DNA from: Chth-196 sp044370935
Lineage (GTDB): Bacteria; Verrucomicrobiota; Verrucomicrobiia; Chthoniobacterales; Chthoniobacteraceae
Direction: 5' to 3'
NCBI GenBank assembly: GCA_044370935.1
Contig: JBILUQ010000050.1
Location: forward strand, 1-18,758
Length of the DNA: 18,758 nucleotides
Part shown: in pieces, positions 1-7,689 of the stretch
How positions within the stretch are numbered: position 1 is the first letter of the stretch
Layout of the letters: each line of letters starts with the position of its first letter
The notes under the pieces: generated by a model
The model's database searches: none
What the model saw: only the letters and a program-made list of their open reading frames with translations
What the model was told of the DNA's origin: nothing
Translations under genes and position numbers: made by a program

Positions 1-550
1 GCGCGTTGATCATGAGATCGGCGAAGAGTTTCAAATCACCTGCGCTTTGCTTGATACCCATCACACCCGGCACTTCGTTCATGAGCCGCACGGTCAACTC
101 AGGCGAGAGATAGCACCAGTGCACGACATTGTAGATGATCAACGGCATGCCTGTCTCCTCGTGGATCACGCGGAAGTGCTCGATCATCATCTCGTCATCC
201 GGACGAAAAAGGTAATGCACCGGCGTGAGCTGGATCGCATCCACGCCGAGGCCTTCCACCGCCTTGATGCTGCGGATCGCCTGGCGGGTGCTATCGCAAA
301 TGGTGCTCGCGATTAGCGGCATATCCGCCGGCATCGCATCGCGCACCTCGCTTACGCAGGCGCGGAGTTCATCGGCGTCCAGAGTCTGCCCCTCGCCCGT
401 CGAGCCGCCGACTGCAAGGCTGTCAGCCCGCTCACGCACAAGGAACTCCACCTGGCTGCGGATGGACTTCGGCATCAAGTCGCCGGAGGACGAAAAAGGT
501 GTCGTCATCGGAGCGATGACCCCAAATGGGATTTTGTCGGGCATGATCAT
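1..550 (-). CDS. Dihydrodipicolinate synthase / N-acetylneuraminate lyase family aldolase (3' end outside window)
   Basis: Class I Schiff-base aldolase of the DapA/NanA superfamily, a cytoplasmic TIM barrel. The 183 visible residues run from the N-terminus; the C-terminus lies beyond the left edge. Family motifs are in the right order: a GGSTGE substrate-carboxylate loop at residues 48-53, a YNVV segment with the catalytic Tyr at about 140, and GIKQSAGD with the Schiff-base Lys at about 167. Two in-frame ATGs exist, at 550 and 544; I took the first, but neither has a clear Shine-Dalgarno sequence. It is divergent from an FCD-AraC regulator across 144 bp. FCD regulators often control neighbouring sugar-acid genes, so a keto-deoxy sugar acid or sialic-acid-like substrate is more likely than lysine synthesis, but this is inference. 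Family assignment is firm; substrate is unknown. Confidence 0.9.
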   Translation of the reverse strand, partial: MIMPDKIPFGVIAPMTTPFSSSGDLMPKSIRSQVEFLVRERADSLAVGGSTGEGQTLDADELRACVSEVRDAMPADMPLIASTICDSTRQAIRSIKAVEGLGVDAIQLTPVHYLFRPDDEMMIEHFRVIHEETGMPLIIYNVVHWCYLSPELTVRLMNEVPGVMGIKQSAGDLKLFADLMINA

Positions 551-694
551 GGGTGGTTGCGGTGAGATGTTTGATTTGGCATAAGGGCGTGCCGGTTGGA
601 TGATCAAAGGCTTCGAAGATTGCGTTTACAATGATCATCCTTAGCGGTGCACACCTTTGACCTCTGCCGCATAGCCTGAAGCCCGATTTCGCAT
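551..694. promoter_or_regulatory. Divergent promoter region with repeated TGATCA palindromes
   Basis: This spacer lies between the aldolase (leftward) and the FCD-AraC regulator (rightward). The palindrome ATGATCAT occurs at 631-638 and again at 543-550, on the aldolase start codon; a third TGATCA core lies at 601-606. A TACAAT hexamer at 627-632 fits a sigma-70 -10 element for the regulator, but no good -35 element is placed correctly. Repeated symmetric sites in a divergent spacer suit an operator for the adjacent regulator. This is inference from symmetry only. Confidence 0.3.
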
Positions 695-1480
695 ATGACT
701 GCCATGACCACCACCGAACTGCGCCGACTTTCTGAACTACGCTCTGTGCTGGAAGGCTTCGCCGCCCGCCATGCTGCCACGCATGCCACGGCCTCACCCG
801 GAACACTCAAGCAGCTACGTTCCATCTTAAAACGGCTTACCAACGCCCTGCTTGCGGGCAACTACAACGCCTTTCGTCAAGCGGACCTTGAACTCCACGA
901 AACCATCGTCAACCTCGCCAACATTCCCTTGCTCGGGGAAACTTGGCGCTCGGTCTGGGACAATCTCGGGGTGCTGCACAAGCAGGGTTTTGACGACTGC
1001 TTCCCAGACCCCCGCACCATCGCAGAGGAACACGAGCACCTCGTCGAAACCATTGCCCTCGGCGATCCCGCGGCCGCCGAGGACGCCGCCCGCACCCACA
1101 TCGAGGCCGTGTGGTTCGGCCTCGCCGAGCAAAGCAATTTCACCACTGAGTCCGAAGGCGACCCACTCAAGCGAGCCGTCGCGCATCTCGTCTTCCGGTT
1201 GCATTGCCCGCTCAAGCTCACGCATGTTGCCAACAAGATCGCTTTCACCAGCCCAGGCAATCTCTCCCGCCTCTTCCGCCAACAACACGGACTCAGCTTC
1301 CAAGCCTACCTGCAAAGACTACGCTTGGAAAAGGCCGCCGAACTCCTCCGCACCACGCGGCTGCCCATCGCCCGCATCGCCAAACGCGTCGGCTACCGCG
1401 ACGTCTCCCGCTTCGGCCAGCACTTCAAGCGCCTGTTTGAAGCGACGCCTGCCGTGTATCGAGCGGCAGAAGAACGCTGA
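695..1480 (+). CDS. Transcriptional regulator: FCD ligand-binding domain fused to AraC-type HTH
   Basis: Predicted cytoplasmic regulator of 261 residues. Residues about 10-145 read as an FCD domain, the effector domain normally C-terminal in GntR/FadR-type proteins: the first helix is LSELRSVLEGFAARHAA, and the metal-site pattern is present (D64-x3-H68, H113, H135, with H113 to H135 spaced 22 residues as usual). Residues about 155-258 are an AraC-type double HTH, with SRLFRQQHGLSFQAYL and IARIAKRVGYRDVSRFGQHFKR. There is no N-terminal winged helix. An in-frame stop at 677-679 limits the start to 695 unless a non-ATG codon within 680-694 is used. The swap of DNA-binding module is unusual. It probably controls the divergent aldolase gene and responds to a small carboxylic acid, as FCD domains usually do. 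Domain calls are strong; the target is inferred. Confidence 0.85.
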   Translation: MTAMTTTELRRLSELRSVLEGFAARHAATHATASPGTLKQLRSILKRLTNALLAGNYNAFRQADLELHETIVNLANIPLLGETWRSVWDNLGVLHKQGFDDCFPDPRTIAEEHEHLVETIALGDPAAAEDAARTHIEAVWFGLAEQSNFTTESEGDPLKRAVAHLVFRLHCPLKLTHVANKIAFTSPGNLSRLFRQQHGLSFQAYLQRLRLEKAAELLRTTRLPIARIAKRVGYRDVSRFGQHFKRLFEATPAVYRAAEER

Positions 1481-2087
1481 GCATCCCAAGAAGCTGAATA
1501 TCGCCCGCGTCTTCATCGTCGCGCCCGGCGTGGGTCACGACACGCTCGCGCTGCGCGGAGGTCTGGGCGAAGCAAACTGGGAGTTCTATCGGTTGTTGGC
1601 TGCTACCAATGCGGTCACCATTTTCCGATAATTTCCCGATAAAACGGATGGGCACCTGCTTCCGCGGTTCAAACATAGCCGCTTTTCAACTCAAGTTCCT
1701 AAAGCAGGTCTAGTCAGAGCAGACTCGACCACGCACGATCTCCATCCCATTTTCCCCAGAGTGATTTCCATCAACATCTAGCAAAAAACTCAACTCTCGC
1801 GCCTTGTTGCCGCCGTGGAAACCCGCGGCGAAACGGTCATGCGTTGCAGCAATGGCCCCCTCGGTGGCCGTTTCGGCCAAGAACAGCAGCCCCGACCGCT
1901 GCAAGTACGCCGCCATGGTCCGCCCGGTGGACCAAAATGTCCGCCGCGTGATCTTGCACTGCTCGACAACCTGATGTCATTTACTGGCTTCTTTCACCGA
2001 GTTAATGCTCAAAGTGTTGTAGGTCAAATAAAGCTCACACCCGACCACCCGATCCAGCCCGCGATCCATACCAAGTCGTTTGCCATC
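1481..2087. other. Gene-poor spacer between regulator and esterase
   Basis: I see no convincing complete gene in these 607 bases. An imperfect tandem repeat, TTTTCCGATAA followed by TTTCCCGATAA, lies at 1621-1642. The plus-strand esterase frame stays open back to 1815, but that upstream part has no protein-like character and precedes a clear signal-peptide start at 2088. An 88-residue open frame on the minus strand is listed separately. Confidence 0.5.
1710..1976 (-). pseudogene. Unrecognised open frame, possible gene remnant
   Basis: The minus strand is open from just after a stop at 1979-1977 down to the stop at 1710, 88 codons, with the first ATG only at 1916. The reading looks protein-like: RRTFWSTGRTMAAYL, then LLFLAETATEG, THDRFAAGFHGGNKA and LSFLLDVDGNH. 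The likely protein sense starts before the first ATG, so if it was a gene its 5' end is missing. I do not recognise the family. It may be the tail of a lost gene or a chance frame in G+C-rich DNA. Confidence 0.25.
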
Positions 2088-3026
2088 ATGAAACCGCTCC
2101 TCACCGCACTCCAGCTCCTCGTCCTCTGCTTGCCTCTTTCGGCTCAAGAAGCGAAATCAAAGACCAAGGCCAATCAGGCGAACACCGACGAAATGTGGGT
2201 GGCTTCGCCCGTGCCGGAACTGCCTGCCGGCGTCACGCATCACACCTTCCGCAGTGATTCAATGAAGCGTGATGTCGGTTACTGTCTGTATCTGCCGCCA
2301 AGTTACGAGCAGGACAAGGGTCAGCGCTATCCCGTCATCTACCACCTGCATGGAGCGGGCGGGAATGAAACACGCAGCGTATATTCCGCCAGCGTGCTCA
2401 ATGATGGCATCCTCGCTGGAAAGCTGCCGGAGATCATCATGGTCTTCCCGAATGGCGGACGCTCCACAATGTATCAGGACAGCGGCGACGGCCGGTTTAT
2501 GGCAGAGACGATGATGATGAAGGAACTCATCCCGCACATTGACGCGACGTATCGTACAATCGCCGAACGCAAGGCGCGTTGCATCGAAGGCTTCAGCATG
2601 GGGGGACGCGGCTCCACTCATCTCGCCATGCGCCATCCAGACATGTTCAGCTCGCTCTTCAATCAGAGCGGCAATGTCTATCACGTCTCCGATGTCTCGA
2701 AGGCCCCCAATTCTTACATCGGCAGCGATCCCGAGCTCCTGAAGGCCAACGATCCGTATCTGAACCTCATCAAGAACCTGGATTTCATTAAAGCGAACCT
2801 CCGCATTCAGGTTGCTTGCGGCACGGCCGATCCCGAACATCTAACCACCGTGCGCGAATACCACGGCGCCCTCACCACCGCCGGAGTGCCGCACAATTAT
2901 TTTGAAGTCGAGGATCTCGATCACAATCAGAAGAAGATGATTGATGGACGCAAGGCCACGTGGTTCGACTTCCAGATCGAATCTCTCAAACTCAACCAGA
3001 TTCCTCTCCGCTATCTCAAGCCATGA
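2088..3026 (+). CDS. Secreted alpha/beta-hydrolase, esterase D family
   Basis: Exported carboxylesterase of the Esterase D (PF00756) family, 312 residues. The start at 2088 gives a clean signal peptide (MKPLLTALQLLVLCLPLSAQ, cleavage near residue 20); a longer in-frame reading from 1815 would bury it. Visible family features are a beta-strand and oxyanion segment YPVIYHLHGAGGNE (81-94), the nucleophile elbow GFSMGG with Ser170, a likely Asp248 in CGTADPEH and a likely His279 in DLDHN. Relatives include feruloyl and acetylxylan esterases and esterase modules of polysaccharide degraders, so deacylation of plant or algal polymers is plausible, but the substrate cannot be read from sequence. It is monocistronic by spacing, and convergent with the MFS gene 143 bp downstream. 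Confidence 0.88.
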   Translation: MKPLLTALQLLVLCLPLSAQEAKSKTKANQANTDEMWVASPVPELPAGVTHHTFRSDSMKRDVGYCLYLPPSYEQDKGQRYPVIYHLHGAGGNETRSVYSASVLNDGILAGKLPEIIMVFPNGGRSTMYQDSGDGRFMAETMMMKELIPHIDATYRTIAERKARCIEGFSMGGRGSTHLAMRHPDMFSSLFNQSGNVYHVSDVSKAPNSYIGSDPELLKANDPYLNLIKNLDFIKANLRIQVACGTADPEHLTTVREYHGALTTAGVPHNYFEVEDLDHNQKKMIDGRKATWFDFQIESLKLNQIPLRYLKP

Positions 3027-3119
3027 ACAAATCCGCGCAGGAGAATAATATGAAGGTGTAGAGATGGAAGCCGGCCGCCCGCCACCAAAACCGGGCTGAA
3101 GGGAAGATGGAACACCGGA

Positions 3120-3140
3120 GTGTCCGAGAGAACGGGACAC
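3120..3140. terminator. Weak inverted repeat between convergent genes
   Basis: GTGTCC (3120-3125) and GGACAC (3135-3140) form a 6-bp stem with a 9-nt loop in the 143-bp spacer between the convergent esterase and MFS genes. No T-run follows on either strand, so only a weak or bidirectional terminator role is possible. Confidence 0.2.
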
Positions 3141-3169
3141 GAAACGGTTGGTGCGGTCGTAAGATGCGC

Positions 3170-4468
3170 TCAGGGATGGGGCAAGCTGATGTCCAATTTC
3201 TTTGTCGAATCCATCGGAAGGATCAAAACAGCTGCCAGACAAAAAACTCCGGAGAGGGTGAAAAATACAAACACCCTGCCGTCACCGCCCCCCATTTTCA
3301 GCAGCACCGGGATTAGGAGCGCGCCCGCGCTTGCGCCGATGTTGCCCCACATGTTTCCCCAGCCGCCCGCCACCGCGGTGGCCCGCCCGCCGATGTCCCC
3401 CATGAACGCCCACGTCGACGGATTGGCGAGATCCGTGAAAAAAGAAACCATCGCGCAGCAGCCCACCAGCACCCAGACCGAGTGCACGAACGGGCAGATC
3501 ATGTAGGCGGTCGCGCAGAGAATCATCGAGGTGCTCACGGGAATCACCCGCCCCCAGCGCAGCCCAAACCGTTTGGTGGACCAGTCGCAAAAGTAGCCTC
3601 CCGCAATCTGGCCCAGCATACCGAAGGCCAGCACGCAGGTCAGCATGCGTCCACCTTGAAGCGGTTCCACTCCATGTGCCTCCACAAGATAAGTGGGCAG
3701 CCAGGTGACCAGAAACCCCCAGCCGATGTTGATGAGCACCTGACACGCTGAGTTGCACCAAAGGCCCACGTTGCGGGTGCAGGCCGCAAGCGCCCTCCAC
3801 AACTCACCCGCGCGAAGCGGCCGGGGAATTGCCTCTGCGCCGATCAACGCCAGCTCGGCTTGGTTGATATCGGGATGTTCGCGCGGCTCCGAACGAGTCA
3901 CCCTCCAAAACACGGTGGCAACCCCAAGGCCGAGCGCCGCATCCACCCAGAGGGAGGTGCGCCAGCTCCCAAGGGAAAGGATCATCCACGCCGTGAGGAA
4001 GGGCGCCAGCGTGCCGCCGATGCGCCCCCCAAAGGCCACCATGCCGCTCGCCCGCGCGCGGCCCGCGAGCGGGATCCACTTGCGAACCAGCGCCATCGAG
4101 GTCGGGTAGGCTCCGGCCTCCGCGACGCCGCACAGTAGGCGGGCCGTGAGCAGTCCGCCAAGGCCTGTCACCGCCCCGGTCAGTCCCGTGAACAGCGACC
4201 AGAAGACAATGTAGAGGGTCAGCATCGGCCGGGCACCAAACCGGTCGCTCAACCATCCGGCGGGAATCTGCATCAGGGCGTAGGAAAAAAAGAAGGCGCT
4301 CAAGACCCTGCCAATCTCCTGTTTGCCCAGCTCGGTATCGCGGAGAAAGGAGGCCGACTTGACTATCTCGGCCATGCAAATCCGGTCGAGGTATAGCACG
4401 AAGGCCATGAGCATCGTCACGAGGATGATCCTGTGCCGGATTGTGGTGGGCTGCGGTGCGGAGTCCAT
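3170..4468 (-). CDS. MFS transporter, anion:cation symporter (ACS)-like
   Basis: Inner-membrane major facilitator with 432 residues and about 12 hydrophobic segments. The first membrane segment ends in YLDR (26-29), typical of the ACS branch that imports organic anions such as hexuronates, glucarate or phthalate. Motif A is seen between segments 2 and 3 as GWLSDRFGARPM (71-82), with a related GGYFCDW element in the second half. It is the last gene of the minus-strand cluster, 203 bp after the M81 gene. Its likely job is uptake of the anionic compound handled by the aminotransferase and peptidase. The gap is long enough for its own promoter, but none is obvious. The start at 4468 lacks a clear Shine-Dalgarno sequence. 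Family is firm; substrate is unknown. Confidence 0.88.
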   Translation of the reverse strand: MDSAPQPTTIRHRIILVTMLMAFVLYLDRICMAEIVKSASFLRDTELGKQEIGRVLSAFFFSYALMQIPAGWLSDRFGARPMLTLYIVFWSLFTGLTGAVTGLGGLLTARLLCGVAEAGAYPTSMALVRKWIPLAGRARASGMVAFGGRIGGTLAPFLTAWMILSLGSWRTSLWVDAALGLGVATVFWRVTRSEPREHPDINQAELALIGAEAIPRPLRAGELWRALAACTRNVGLWCNSACQVLINIGWGFLVTWLPTYLVEAHGVEPLQGGRMLTCVLAFGMLGQIAGGYFCDWSTKRFGLRWGRVIPVSTSMILCATAYMICPFVHSVWVLVGCCAMVSFFTDLANPSTWAFMGDIGGRATAVAGGWGNMWGNIGASAGALLIPVLLKMGGGDGRVFVFFTLSGVFCLAAVLILPMDSTKKLDISLPHP

Positions 4469-4671
4469 GGCTGCGGGAGAAGGATGGCTTGTGCCCTTGG
4501 CTGGGAACTAGGTTAGACCGGAACCGGTGGAGGCGCCTTGAGCCGTCGAAGGTCCGTACACAGCCCGGGAGAGCCGCCGTGGCTCGGATGGAAAGTCCTC
4601 GCGCAATCGGGACACTCCTCGTCTGGCGTCTCGGCCATTGTGGGGGGAAAACATCATAGGGACAGGGATGG
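4469..4671. other. 203-bp spacer inside the minus-strand cluster
   Basis: The M81 stop and the MFS start on the minus strand are separated by 203 bp with no plausible gene. A short inverted repeat GAGCC/GGCTC lies at 4571-4585 with a 5-nt loop and no T-run. The overlapping open frames here are out-of-frame readings of the G+C-rich M81 3' end. Confidence 0.4.
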
Positions 4672-6222
4672 CTAAACTGTGAAGCCGGGATCTAGGGGAT
4701 CTAGAGGGTACACGGGCCTCTTGAGGTGATTGTAGTTGAGAGTGTCCAACCGGCTCGTACACGGGCCGGGAGTGTCCGCCCACAGCAGGCGGGCCGCGAT
4801 CGGCTCGTACGCGCCGCGATGCGCCACAGCGGCCTTGACGCCGAGATAGGAAAAGCCGGCCGGATCGAGGCCCTGGCTCGTCCACTGCGCGACGTCCATG
4901 GGCGGCGTCGGACGGGTCGTGAGCAGCAGCGTGAGACCGCCAGCCAGCACCACAGCGCATTCGCCCATCTCAAAAAAGTCGCCGGCGACCGAGGCTAGAT
5001 GACTGTTTTTGTCGGCGAGTTCAAACCGGCCGTCCGACAGGGAAAGCACCTCCACCTCGAGCGCGACCGGACCCGCGTCCAAGCGGCTCTTCCTCCCGCC
5101 AACCGAAATCGAGAGGCGGCCGCGGGCGGAAAGGTTCGGCAGGTCGTCGCCACGCGAGCCGGCCCAATCGTAGACCGCCCGGACCGCTTCGGCATCGGCA
5201 ATCGCAACCGCCGCATTAGGCGCATCCAGTTCGAGAAAGGCACGCAGCAGGCCCGTTCCGTCGCCGGGAGCGCCGCCGCCGATGTTGTCGGCAGGCTCAG
5301 CAATCACCGTCAGTCCGGACACGGGCACGGCGAGCGCGGCGCGGACCACCTCAAGCGCGGGAGCCTCCGTGCAGTTGCCCTGCGCGCGGGTTTCCCATGC
5401 CAACCCCGCCAACTCGGCCAGCGCCGCCTTTGCCGCGGCCTCGTCGCCGGTGGTGCAGACCGTGAAACTCACGCCGGCCTCGGCGGTGTCCGCGAATGAA
5501 AACCCGGGGACCACGTTGACGCACCAGAAGTCAGGCTGGCCGGCCTCCATGGCCCTGGCGCGGGCAAGGAGAGAGCGCATCGGTTCGGTTGCGCTTCCTG
5601 TTCCGGTGGGAGGCCAGAGGATCGGCGGATGAGACCAATGGGTGCGCGGCACCTGCCCCGTGGTGAGGCAACGCTGCAGTAGGTCCACCGCTCGCCGGGC
5701 CGCCTCGCGCGCGTCACTGTGCGGGTTTTGGCGGTAGGCCACCAGACAGTCGGCATGAAGCGCCATCCGCTCCGTGAAATTCGCATGCAGGTCGAATACT
5801 CCAAACACCGGGACGCCCTCCATCCGGGCCTGCGAACGGAGCCGGGACAGAAGTTCACCCTCCACGTCCCGAAAAGTGTCTGTCACCATGGCGCCGTGTA
5901 GGACGAGAAAAACGGCGTCCACCCCGCCTGAAGCGGATTGTGCGGCGACGAGGGAACTCTCGAGAGCGCTCCAGAAATACTCGATCGTCCCGTCCGTGAC
6001 GGTCCCCGATGGCATGGCGCGCAAATCAATGGAGGGAATGATGTTCCATCCAAACGCACCGGCTTTTTCAAGCGCGCCGCCCATCGGCGAACTGTCGCCC
6101 GCCAGCGCCAGCAGCGCTTCACCCTGCACCGCAGTAAAGTCAACGAGAGCGGTGGGGGTCTCGACGAAAGTGTTTGTCTCGTGAAACAAACCCGCGAAGA
6201 GGACGCGTTTTGGGGTGTTCAT
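4672..6222 (-). CDS. M81 family metallopeptidase (MlrC-like)
   Basis: Predicted zinc-dependent hydrolase of 516 residues, typical of the M81 family. MlrC of microcystin degraders, the best-known member, cleaves the linear peptide; most members have unknown substrates. Expected metal and active-site elements are present: HETNTF (14-19, Glu15), VLHGAMV (His109), FDLHANF (Asp144, His146) and NPH (His168). Their spacing agrees with what I recall for MlrC. The start at 6222 is preferred over 6234 because its ATG overlaps the upstream aminotransferase stop as ATGA, implying translational coupling. A 42-bp stretch of this gene, 5856-5897, encoding the HGAMVTDTFRDVEG motif, recurs at 8595-8636. Base composition is clearly G+C-rich compared with the genes to its right. 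Amide hydrolysis in a catabolic pathway with its neighbours is inferred. Confidence 0.88.
   Translation of the reverse strand: MNTPKRVLFAGLFHETNTFVETPTALVDFTAVQGEALLALAGDSSPMGGALEKAGAFGWNIIPSIDLRAMPSGTVTDGTIEYFWSALESSLVAAQSASGGVDAVFLVLHGAMVTDTFRDVEGELLSRLRSQARMEGVPVFGVFDLHANFTERMALHADCLVAYRQNPHSDAREAARRAVDLLQRCLTTGQVPRTHWSHPPILWPPTGTGSATEPMRSLLARARAMEAGQPDFWCVNVVPGFSFADTAEAGVSFTVCTTGDEAAAKAALAELAGLAWETRAQGNCTEAPALEVVRAALAVPVSGLTVIAEPADNIGGGAPGDGTGLLRAFLELDAPNAAVAIADAEAVRAVYDWAGSRGDDLPNLSARGRLSISVGGRKSRLDAGPVALEVEVLSLSDGRFELADKNSHLASVAGDFFEMGECAVVLAGGLTLLLTTRPTPPMDVAQWTSQGLDPAGFSYLGVKAAVAHRGAYEPIAARLLWADTPGPCTSRLDTLNYNHLKRPVYPLDPLDPGFTV
5856..5897 (+). repeat. 42-bp direct repeat, copy 1 (inside the M81 gene)
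   Basis: Positions 5856-5897 match 8595-8636 in the same orientation at 41 of 42 bases; the only difference is G at 5890 versus T at 8629. Similarity stops abruptly on both sides. This copy lies in the coding sequence and encodes the conserved HGAMVTDTFRDVEG metal-site segment, so it is the probable source copy. Confidence 0.95.
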
Positions 6223-7568
6223 AACACGGCCCATTCCGCAGCGTGTTTGGCGAAGGCGGGTTCCGCACGCCTGATGGCTTCGGCGACATCCTCGCCGGTG
6301 TGGGCGAGACTCATAAACCAGAGGCCCCGCTCAATCGCGCGAACGCCATGCTCCAACAAGCAACGACGCAGGTGCGCCCAGCGCGAGGGATCGTGACGCT
6401 GCGCGTACTCGCGATACCCGCGGATTGGACCCTCTGGCGCGCCCGGTTTGAGCATCGTGCAGTGAAACACAAGTCCCGGCCCCTGCGGCCGCAACGGCAC
6501 GTCATGCCGTGCCGCGATCGCTGATAAACCTTCCATCAGTACGCCGCCCAATTTGTTAAGTGAACCAGGGTGCTCGGAACCCGCGGCATGGACCCGGTCC
6601 AGGCACCAACGACTTGCCGCGAGACACAACGGGTTTCCATTGAGCGTTCCGGCGTGCACCACCCTGCCGCCAATCACCGTCTCGAACGCGGCGGCCTTGC
6701 CCGCCAGCGCCGCAAACGGGACCCCGCCGCCAATTGCCTTCCCAAGAATGGTCAGGTCCGGATCCGCCCCGTAGTACCCTTGCGCACCGGAGGCTCCGAA
6801 ACGAAAGCCGGTGATGGTTTCATCCGCGATCATGAGCGCGCCCTCCGCGTCGCACAATTCGCGGATCGCCGACAACAGCCCTGGGTCAGGTTCAAGACAG
6901 CTGGTGTTGCAGCAGCAAGGCTCGAATACGATCGCGGCGATCTGCCCCTTGAACTGGGCAACCCTCCGCTTCAGGTGGTCGATGTCGTTCCACCGGGCGA
7001 CGACGAAATGTTCGAGAACCGCATCGATCACCCCGGCGCTGGGATGCAGCCGCGTGGGCTCCTCCTCGGTGCCCCAGCGGTCGGCAGGCGGCGCAAACCC
7101 GACGAGCCCTTCATCGGCCCAGCCGTGGTAGTGGCCCTCGAACTTAAGGATCAACTTCCTGCCTGTGTGTGCTCGGGCGATCCGGAATGCAGCCGTAACG
7201 ACCTCGGTGGCGGAGCTGTTAAAACGCACGCGCTCCGCGGAGGGGATCATCCGCTGCAGCCGTTCCGCCACCTCGCACTCCAGTTCGGACTGGGCGGCCC
7301 AGTGTACGCCAAGCCGGGCCTGGGCGGCGATTGCCTCCGCCATGCCCTCGGGCGCGTGGCCGTACAGGATGGCCCCCTGTCCGATTTGAAAATCGATGTA
7401 TTCGTTTCCATCCACGTCAAAGAGACGGCTCCCTTTCCCATGCGAAAAGAACAGCGGAACGGGAACCTCCAACTTGCGGATGCCCGAGTTGACTCCGCCC
7501 GCAACCGCCCGTTGCGAACGTTCGAACAGGGCACGCGACTTTGCAAAACGATCCGGGGTGTGACTCAT
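6219..7568 (-). CDS. Class III (GSA-like) PLP-dependent aminotransferase
   Basis: Cytoplasmic fold-type I aminotransferase, 449 residues, related to glutamate-1-semialdehyde aminomutase. The N-terminal GGVNSG (24-29) is typical of that branch. The PLP phosphate loop reads SATEV where SGTEA is usual; the PLP Asp is D249 in IADETITGFRFG and the Schiff-base Lys is K277 in LGKAIGGG. After VFEP the protein has three consecutive cysteines, C218-C220, plus C224, where relatives usually have a proline/glycine turn. Sitting in a catabolic operon, it is more likely an amino-acid or beta-amino-acid transaminase than a heme enzyme. Its ATG at 7568 follows a GGAAAG ribosome site. The TGA overlaps the M81 start. 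It is first in the cluster and divergent from the AraC gene. Confidence 0.88.
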   Translation of the reverse strand: MSHTPDRFAKSRALFERSQRAVAGGVNSGIRKLEVPVPLFFSHGKGSRLFDVDGNEYIDFQIGQGAILYGHAPEGMAEAIAAQARLGVHWAAQSELECEVAERLQRMIPSAERVRFNSSATEVVTAAFRIARAHTGRKLILKFEGHYHGWADEGLVGFAPPADRWGTEEEPTRLHPSAGVIDAVLEHFVVARWNDIDHLKRRVAQFKGQIAAIVFEPCCCNTSCLEPDPGLLSAIRELCDAEGALMIADETITGFRFGASGAQGYYGADPDLTILGKAIGGGVPFAALAGKAAAFETVIGGRVVHAGTLNGNPLCLAASRWCLDRVHAAGSEHPGSLNKLGGVLMEGLSAIAARHDVPLRPQGPGLVFHCTMLKPGAPEGPIRGYREYAQRHDPSRWAHLRRCLLEHGVRAIERGLWFMSLAHTGEDVAEAIRRAEPAFAKHAAEWAVL

Positions 7569-7578
7569 GGCTTTCCAA

Positions 7579-7588
7579 ACCCTAGGGT
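7579..7588. promoter_or_regulatory. Perfect 10-bp palindrome upstream of the aminotransferase
   Basis: ACCCTAGGGT is a perfect palindrome 11 bp upstream of the aminotransferase start, inside the 121-bp divergent spacer shared with the AraC regulator. It could be an operator blocking transcription or translation initiation of the minus-strand cluster. AraC-type proteins more often bind direct repeats, so assignment to the neighbouring regulator is uncertain. Confidence 0.3.
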
Positions 7589-7689
7589 GAAACTGCCCGA
7601 AAAACTACTCCCTCTCCGGTCCAGCGCTGATACTATTCCGACGTTATTTTCTCCCGGAGTTCAAGCCCTCCAAACCGTCGTGATTCGAT

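Noticed and set aside
1815..2087. N-terminal extension of the esterase to 403 residues
   Set aside because: The extension lacks protein-like features and would bury an evident signal peptide that begins at 2088.
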